A stretch of DNA of 64,000 bases, from assembly GCF_000612545.2 (NCBI RefSeq), contig NZ_CP097800.1, forward strand, positions 3,697,001 through 3,761,000. Direction: 5' to 3'. How positions within the stretch are numbered: the stretch's first letter is position 1; the number at the start of each line of letters is the position of its first letter. Origin of the DNA: Streptomyces sp. PCS3-D2. GTDB taxonomy: Bacteria; Actinomycetota; Actinomycetes; Streptomycetales; Streptomycetaceae. The notes beneath the pieces are model-generated. The model was not told where the DNA came from and did no database searches. It was given only the letters and a program-made list of their open reading frames with translations. Positions 59,529-64,000 of the stretch are shown here, piece after piece. The position numbers and the translations under genes are program-made.

Positions 59529-61127
59529 TCACTCCGCGCTGTCGGGGCCCGGCGGCGGCGCGGACTTGGTCGCCGTCGCGGTCGCCGTGGCCGTCTTCGT
59601 CGCCGTGGCGGTGGCGGTGGCGGTGGCGCTCTTGGTCGCCGTGGGAGTCGGCGACTGCGTCGCCGTCGCCGTGGGGGACTGGCTGGCGGTCTGTGTGCGG
59701 GTACGGACCGGCTGCGGCTGGGTCTCGTTGCTCGTCGGCGTGTTGTCCGTGGGCTGGCGCGAGTGCGTCGGGTCCGGCGAGTCGGACGCGCTCGGCTTGT
59801 CGCTGGGGACGGTCTGGGTCGTTCCCGGGTCCTGCTTCTCGCCGCCCTTGCCGCCGCCCACGCCGTTGACCGCGTAGGCCACGCCGCCCGCGATCGCGAC
59901 GATGGCGAGGACCGCGAACAGCCACATCTTCCAGCGGCCGCCGCCGTTGCCGCGCCGGTCGTCGTAGACCTCGTAGCCGCCGCTGTGACCGCCGGAGTGG
60001 CCTCCCGGGGCGCCGGGGAAGGCCGCGCCGTCGTCCGGGTTCAGCGGCGGCACCATCGGCTGCTGGAACTGCGAGGTCGAGGCGTTCGAGCCGTAGCGCG
60101 GCCCGCCGCCGTTTCCGCCCACCGGCGGCATGGCCGTGGTGGCGGCGACGCCGCCGCGACCGTGCGGCAGCGACATGGTGATCGGGCCGGTGTTCCAGGT
60201 ACCGGTGTTCGGGCCCTGGTCGTGCAGCATCTGCAGTGCGTACTGGACCAGCCCGCGCATCTCCTCGGCGCTCTGGAACCGGTCGTCCGGGTCCTTGGCG
60301 AGGGAGCGCATGACGAGCCCGTCGAGCTCCTGCGGGATGTGGTGGCCCTCCGGCAGCTGCGAGGGCGGCACGGGCGCGTCCTGGACGTGCTGGTAGACCA
60401 CGGAGAGCGGGGTCTCGCCGGTGAACGGGGGTCGCAGCGCGAGGAGTTCGTAGAGCAGGCAGCCGGTCGCGTACAGGTCGCTGCGGTGGTCCACCGCCTT
60501 GCCGAGAGCCTGTTCGGGCGACAGGTACTGCGGGGTGCCCATGACCATGCCGGTCTGGGTCATCGTCGCCTGACCGCCGTGCAGGGCGCGGGCGATGCCG
60601 AAGTCCATCACCTTCACCGCGCCGGCGTCGGTGATGATGACGTTCGCCGGCTTGATGTCGCGGTGGACGATGCCGTGCTGGTGCGAGTACGCGAGGGCCT
60701 CCAGCACGCCCGAGACGATGATGAGCGCCTGCTCGGGGCCCGGGGCCTCGGCGCTGATCAGCAGGTCCCGGATGGTGCGGCCCTCGACCAGCTCCATGAC
60801 GATGTACGGGACGGTGTTCGGGCCGACCCGGTCCTCGCCCGAGTCGTACACGGCCACGACGGCGTGGTGGTTGAGCCCGGCGACGGACTGCGCCTCGCGG
60901 GTGAAGCGGGCTTTGGACACCGGGTCCTCGGCGAGGTCCGCGCGCAGCAGCTTCACCGCGACGGTGCGGCCCAGCCGCACGTCCTCGGCGGCGAACACCT
61001 CCGCCATGCCGCCGCGGCCCAGCCGGTGCGTCAGCCGGTAACGGCCGTCGCCCACCAGGCCGCCGTCGCCCCAGTGCTCAGGACCGTCGGTCATCCCGGC
61101 GCCGTTTCCCTCGGGTTCGGGTGCCAT
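59529..61127 (-). CDS. Membrane Ser/Thr protein kinase with Thr/Ala-repeat tail
   Basis: 532 aa. Kinase domain about 30-290 with GRGGMAEVF (glycine loop), AVKLL (Lys), HRDIKPANVII, DFGIAR and GTPQYLSPEQAL (activation loop). Then a Gly/Pro-rich linker, one transmembrane helix about 398-418, and an extracellular tail of Thr/Ala/Lys repeats (TATATATATK type). No PASTA domain. Homologous to the divergent kinase at 61359. Likely a PknF-type sensor of cell-envelope state; the ligand is unknown. Confidence 0.93.
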   Translation of the reverse strand: MAPEPEGNGAGMTDGPEHWGDGGLVGDGRYRLTHRLGRGGMAEVFAAEDVRLGRTVAVKLLRADLAEDPVSKARFTREAQSVAGLNHHAVVAVYDSGEDRVGPNTVPYIVMELVEGRTIRDLLISAEAPGPEQALIIVSGVLEALAYSHQHGIVHRDIKPANVIITDAGAVKVMDFGIARALHGGQATMTQTGMVMGTPQYLSPEQALGKAVDHRSDLYATGCLLYELLALRPPFTGETPLSVVYQHVQDAPVPPSQLPEGHHIPQELDGLVMRSLAKDPDDRFQSAEEMRGLVQYALQMLHDQGPNTGTWNTGPITMSLPHGRGGVAATTAMPPVGGNGGGPRYGSNASTSQFQQPMVPPLNPDDGAAFPGAPGGHSGGHSGGYEVYDDRRGNGGGRWKMWLFAVLAIVAIAGGVAYAVNGVGGGKGGEKQDPGTTQTVPSDKPSASDSPDPTHSRQPTDNTPTSNETQPQPVRTRTQTASQSPTATATQSPTPTATKSATATATATATKTATATATATKSAPPPGPDSAE

Positions 61128-61358
61128 CAGTCCTCGCCGTCGTCTCTCTCGGCCGCCGCTCAGCGGTAGTCCTCTTTATTGGTGCTCCGGTGAACGCTAC
61201 AGCCTCGGAACCGGTCACCGTTCGGACAAGGCCACCCTGTGCACGTGTGGTCACGGAACGGGCACCCGGCTTGACGTGTGCTTGCCCTGGGGCAGACTGG
61301 GCGCCACATGCGCCCGGCCGGAGGCGTGGAAGGCACATTCCGAGGGGAAGCAACAGTC

Positions 61359-63035
61359 ATGAGCCAGGACGGCACTCAGGGCCAGTACGCGGGCGGCTCT
61401 CTGGCCGGTGGCCGTTACCAGCTAAGGGACTTGCTGGGTGCCGGCGGCATGGCCTCCGTGTACCTCGCGTACGACTCCGCCCTCGACCGGCAGGTGGCCA
61501 TCAAGACCCTGCACAGCGACCTCGGCCGGGAACAGTCCTTCCGCGAGCGTTTCCGCCGCGAGGCCCAGGCTGTAGCGAAACTGTCGCACACGAACATCGT
61601 CTCGGTCTTCGACACCGGTGAGGGCGAGGTGACGTTCGGCGGCGGCCGCCCGGACGACGGTGCCGTGATGCCGTACATCGTCATGGAGTACGTGGAGGGC
61701 AAGCCGCTCGGCTCGGTGCTGGACGCGGACATCCGGCAGTACGGCGCGATGCCCGCGGAGAAGGCGCTGAAGGTGACGGCCGACGTACTGGCCGCCCTGG
61801 AGACCAGCCACGAGATGGGCCTGGTCCACCGCGACATCAAGCCCGGCAACGTGATGGTGAACAAGCGCGGCGTGGTCAAGGTGATGGACTTCGGCATCGC
61901 CCGCGCCATGCAGTCGGGGGTCACCTCGATGACCCAGACCGGCATGGTCGTCGGCACCCCGCAGTACCTCTCGCCCGAACAGGCCCTCGGGCGCGGCGTC
62001 GACGCCCGCTCCGACCTGTACTCCGTGGGCATCATGCTGTTCCAGCTGCTGACGGGACGGCTGCCGTTCGACGCGGACTCGCCGCTCGCCATCGCGTACG
62101 CCCACGTGCAGGAGGAGCCGGTCGCGCCGTCCTCCATCAACCGGTCGGTGACCCCGGCGATGGACGCGCTGGTGGCGCGGGCGCTGAAGAAGAACCCGAA
62201 CGAGCGCTTCCCCACGGCAGCGGCCATGGGCGACGAGGTCGCGCGGGTGCTGGGCTCCGGGCAGACCGGGGCTCCGGTCATCGTGCCGGGCCAGGGGCCG
62301 CTGAGCAGCGGCGCGGGGGTGTCCTCCGCCGTGTTCCCGCCGGTGGAGTCCGGTTTCCAGGCCCCGCCGCAGTCGGTGCAGCAGCCGTACCAGGCTCCGC
62401 ACGCCCCGACGCCCGCCCCGCACGCCCCGACGCCCGCCCCGTACGCCCCGACGCCGGCCCCGCAGCCGCACGCGCAGGGCGGCTACGCCTACCCGCACGC
62501 GGCCCCGCCGCAGCAGGGCTACGCGCCGCAGACGCCGCCCCCGTACACGATCTCCCCGGCGGGCGGGGCGGGCGCGTCCGGCTCCGGTGGCGGCGGCAAG
62601 CGGAACACGCCCGTGGTCGTGGGGGCGATCGCGGTGGCGGTGCTGGCCGTCGGCGGCCTGATCGCGGCGATCTCGATGAACGGGGACGACAAGGGCGGCA
62701 CCACCGCCGATCCGGGCAGCTCGGCGTCCGCGTCCGCGAAGGCCGGCTACAAGGGCCCCGACGTCACCCGCACGATCGACCCGAAGAAGTGCTCGGAGCC
62801 CACGAAGCACTACAGCGAGGCAGGCAAGTACCAGGCGCCGGACCTCAAGTACAAGAACGTGTTGTCCGTGAAGGCCTGCATCCAGGCCTCGGGTGGCAAG
62901 TACACGATCGTCGAGAAGGACGAGGCCGTGTACGGCAAGGACACGGTGCTCAGCCAGTCCCCGGCCGCCGGCGACAAGATCGACAAGGAGGGCACGGAGT
63001 ACACGCTCACCGTGTCCACCGGCAATCCGGAGTAG
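61359..63035 (+). CDS. Membrane Ser/Thr protein kinase with PASTA domain
   Basis: 558 aa. Kinase domain about 20-290 (GAGGMASVYLA, AIKTL, HRDIKPGNVMV, DFGIAR, GTPQYLSPEQALG), a Pro-rich linker containing three HAPTPAP-type repeats, TM about 425-447, and one extracellular PASTA-like domain (YKGPDVTRTIDPKKC to the end, with two Cys). PASTA domains bind muropeptides. Divergent from its paralogue at 59529 across 231 bases. Start ATG with GAGGGGAAG upstream. Confidence 0.93.
   Translation: MSQDGTQGQYAGGSLAGGRYQLRDLLGAGGMASVYLAYDSALDRQVAIKTLHSDLGREQSFRERFRREAQAVAKLSHTNIVSVFDTGEGEVTFGGGRPDDGAVMPYIVMEYVEGKPLGSVLDADIRQYGAMPAEKALKVTADVLAALETSHEMGLVHRDIKPGNVMVNKRGVVKVMDFGIARAMQSGVTSMTQTGMVVGTPQYLSPEQALGRGVDARSDLYSVGIMLFQLLTGRLPFDADSPLAIAYAHVQEEPVAPSSINRSVTPAMDALVARALKKNPNERFPTAAAMGDEVARVLGSGQTGAPVIVPGQGPLSSGAGVSSAVFPPVESGFQAPPQSVQQPYQAPHAPTPAPHAPTPAPYAPTPAPQPHAQGGYAYPHAAPPQQGYAPQTPPPYTISPAGGAGASGSGGGGKRNTPVVVGAIAVAVLAVGGLIAAISMNGDDKGGTTADPGSSASASAKAGYKGPDVTRTIDPKKCSEPTKHYSEAGKYQAPDLKYKNVLSVKACIQASGGKYTIVEKDEAVYGKDTVLSQSPAAGDKIDKEGTEYTLTVSTGNPE
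62397..62462 (+). repeat. Three 21-bp tandem repeats coding HAPTPAP in the kinase linker
   Basis: CAC/TAC-GCC-CCG-ACG-CCx-GCC-CCG units repeated three times in frame, encoding the Pro-rich juxtamembrane linker of the PASTA kinase. Copy number could vary between strains. Confidence 0.8.
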
Positions 63036-63091
63036 GCCCGCGGCAACCGCGGGACAACCGGCCCGCACGACGACCGCCCGCACGACACACC

Positions 63092-63132
63092 GGCATCCCG
63101 AGCACCCACCAGGGCGCCCGGGATGCCGTTTT
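63092..63132 (+). terminator. Rho-independent terminator with T-run after the PASTA kinase
   Basis: GGCATCCCG (63092-63100) pairs with CGGGATGCC (63119-63127), followed by GTTTTTG. It is a classical T-tailed terminator, uncommon in this G+C-rich sequence. Confidence 0.88.
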
Positions 63133-63209
63133 TGCCCCACTATGTAAATCTGAGCGCGTATCGCTGACCCCAGCGAGCACGCCGGCGCTCGGGACGGGAG
63201 GGGCTCCCC

Positions 63210-63770
63210 GTGATCCAAGGCTTCCGTCCTTCGCGCTGGCTGGCGTGCGCCGCGCTGGCCGCCGCCGCCCTCGCACCCGCCGCCTCCGCGTACGCAGGCC
63301 CGCCCGCCCCGGCCCACCCCGACCGCACCCCCGTCCACCGCACGCCCGTCCACCGTGTCGCACCGTCCACGGACCGGGCGGCGCACCTCGCGGCCGCCCG
63401 GACCGAGGAGGCCGACGGGGGCGACGACGCCCGCGAGGAGCTTGCGGGGAGCGCCGCCGGGGTCGGCCGCGAACGGCCCGGCCGGCCGGCCGGAGAGCCC
63501 GCCGACCCGGAGCTGCTGATCGCCTCCCGGCCGCTGCCGGTGCACCCCCGCACCGAGCCCACGCCGCCGGCGCCGCCCCCGCCCTCGCCGCCCGTGCCGC
63601 CACGCCCCACCGCCGCCCCGACAGCGCGTGACGCCGTCACCGCCCTCGGCACCGAACCCAATGACCGCGCCGCCGACCTGGCCGCGCACATACTGCCGCT
63701 GGGCACCGGATTCGCCCTGATGGGGCTGGGGCTGGGATATCTGGGCGTGCGGCTGCGGCGGGGAGCGTAG
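63210..63770 (+). CDS. Secreted, C-terminally anchored protein
   Basis: 186 aa from a GTG. Signal peptide (RPSRWLACAALAAAALAPAASAYA, cleavage near 29), a long Pro/Arg/Ala-rich external region with TPVHRTPVHR, and a hydrophobic C-terminal helix (LPLGTGFALMGLGLGYLGVRL) ending in RRGA. The layout resembles a sortase substrate's tail, but no LPXTG motif is visible; it is probably simply membrane-anchored. Function unknown. Confidence 0.7.
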   Translation: MIQGFRPSRWLACAALAAAALAPAASAYAGPPAPAHPDRTPVHRTPVHRVAPSTDRAAHLAAARTEEADGGDDAREELAGSAAGVGRERPGRPAGEPADPELLIASRPLPVHPRTEPTPPAPPPPSPPVPPRPTAAPTARDAVTALGTEPNDRAADLAAHILPLGTGFALMGLGLGYLGVRLRRGA

Positions 63771-63831
63771 CGCCGTCCTCCTTCCGCCGTCCCCCTTCCG
63801 GCGTACGCCCCGGGATGGTTGCCCACCGTGA

Positions 63832-63859
63832 ACATACTCGGTATATATACCGAGTATGT
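63832..63859. promoter_or_regulatory. 28-bp perfect palindrome over the padR start codon
   Basis: ACATACTCGGTATATATACCGAGTATGT reads the same on both strands. It is shown here as 9+10+9 bases: ACATACTCG, GTATATATAC, CGAGTATGT. It covers the ATG of the PadR gene, so binding would block both transcription and translation start. Autorepression is expected. Confidence 0.9.
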
Positions 63860-64000
63860 CGATCCGTCACGGGCTGCTCGCCCTCCTGGAACGGGGCCCT
63901 CGGTACGGCTCCCAGCTGCGCACCGAGTTCGAATCCCGGACCGGCTCCACCTGGCCCCTCAACGTCGGGCAGGTCTACACGACCCTGGCCCGGCTCGAAC
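63856..64000 (+). CDS. PadR-family regulator (truncated by the window edge)
   Basis: Only the first 48 codons are present: MSIRHGLLALLERGPRYGSQLRTEFESRTG.. VGQVYTTLARLE, the PadR winged helix-turn-helix start (normally RHGLLALL..GP.YGYEL). No ribosome binding site is visible in front of the ATG, so it may be leaderless. Its start lies in the 28-bp palindrome. Confidence 0.9.
   Translation, partial: MSIRHGLLALLERGPRYGSQLRTEFESRTGSTWPLNVGQVYTTLARLE

Noticed and set aside
62397-62462. Short regular repeats as a CRISPR array
   Set aside because: In-frame coding repeats for HAPTPAP with no spacers; no CRISPR-like repeat-spacer pattern and no cas genes in the window.

Overview
The window is chromosomal DNA of a Streptomyces or close relative. 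Support: about 70% G+C, strong third-position G/C bias, many GTG and some TTG starts, whole families typical of the genus (DUF397 with Scr1-type regulators, mycothiol-dependent and F420-dependent enzymes, SpoIIE-type phosphatase with an ATPase domain, PASTA kinases), and two exact copies of the streptomycete ParB site TGTTTCACGTGAAACA at 4282-4297 and 11214-11229. parS sites cluster around oriC, so this is probably core chromosome on the origin-proximal side. The gene order (PhoX-like, aspS, SpoIIE-type protein, later the branched-chain keto acid dehydrogenase genes, response regulator and two Ser/Thr kinases) fits that.

Layout. 0-5 kb: urate oxidase; a B12 riboswitch driving cbtB-cbtA-small membrane protein, with a divergent pseudo-phosphatase; a sortase-fold pseudoenzyme; small secreted and unknown proteins. 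5-11 kb: RidA and an Rrf2 regulator (RsrR-like, with an 11-3-11 operator), membrane proteins including FUSC, and a lipoprotein plus orphan sensor kinase. 11-21.5 kb: PhoX phosphatase with a PHO box, VWA protein with an internal duplication, aspS, PAS-GAF-SpoIIE-ATPase protein, AI-2E transporter, pirin. 21.7-27.5 kb: a WXG-containing putative secreted protein with its small partner, a lipoprotein, a pseudogene scrap, small membrane proteins and an SseB-domain protein. 27.5-29.3 kb: an Scr1/DUF397/RsbW-like ATPase module. 29.4-35.8 kb: acyl-CoA dehydrogenase with paired operators, a duplicated zinc-ribbon protein, an IS200/IS605-type relic, M18 aminopeptidase and an NHL-thioredoxin protein.

35.6-40.05 kb is a small integrative element (serine integrase, Scr1-type regulator, DUF6879, small proteins) inserted at the thioredoxin motif of the NHL-thioredoxin gene. 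It leaves that gene intact, with a second, diverged copy of the gene's 5' end and of an element gene on the far side. This suggests repeated integration at one site.

40.4-54.5 kb is housekeeping and lineage-specific: DUF4240/ATP-grasp pair, LURP-one, a frameshifted membrane protein, nitrilase-family hydrolase, mycothiol-dependent isomerase-type protein, GntR plus MFS, DUF418, a papain-like protease with lectin-like tail next to a chagasin-like inhibitor, mycoredoxin, DUF1266, F420 enzyme and a GNAT. 54.6-58.3 kb: E1alpha-E1beta-E2 operon for branched-chain keto acids. 58.6-64 kb: NarL-type response regulator, two divergent Ser/Thr kinases, a secreted membrane-anchored protein and the start of a PadR regulator with a perfect 28-bp operator palindrome.

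No rRNA, tRNA or CRISPR array was seen. All statements come from reading the sequence; no database search was run.
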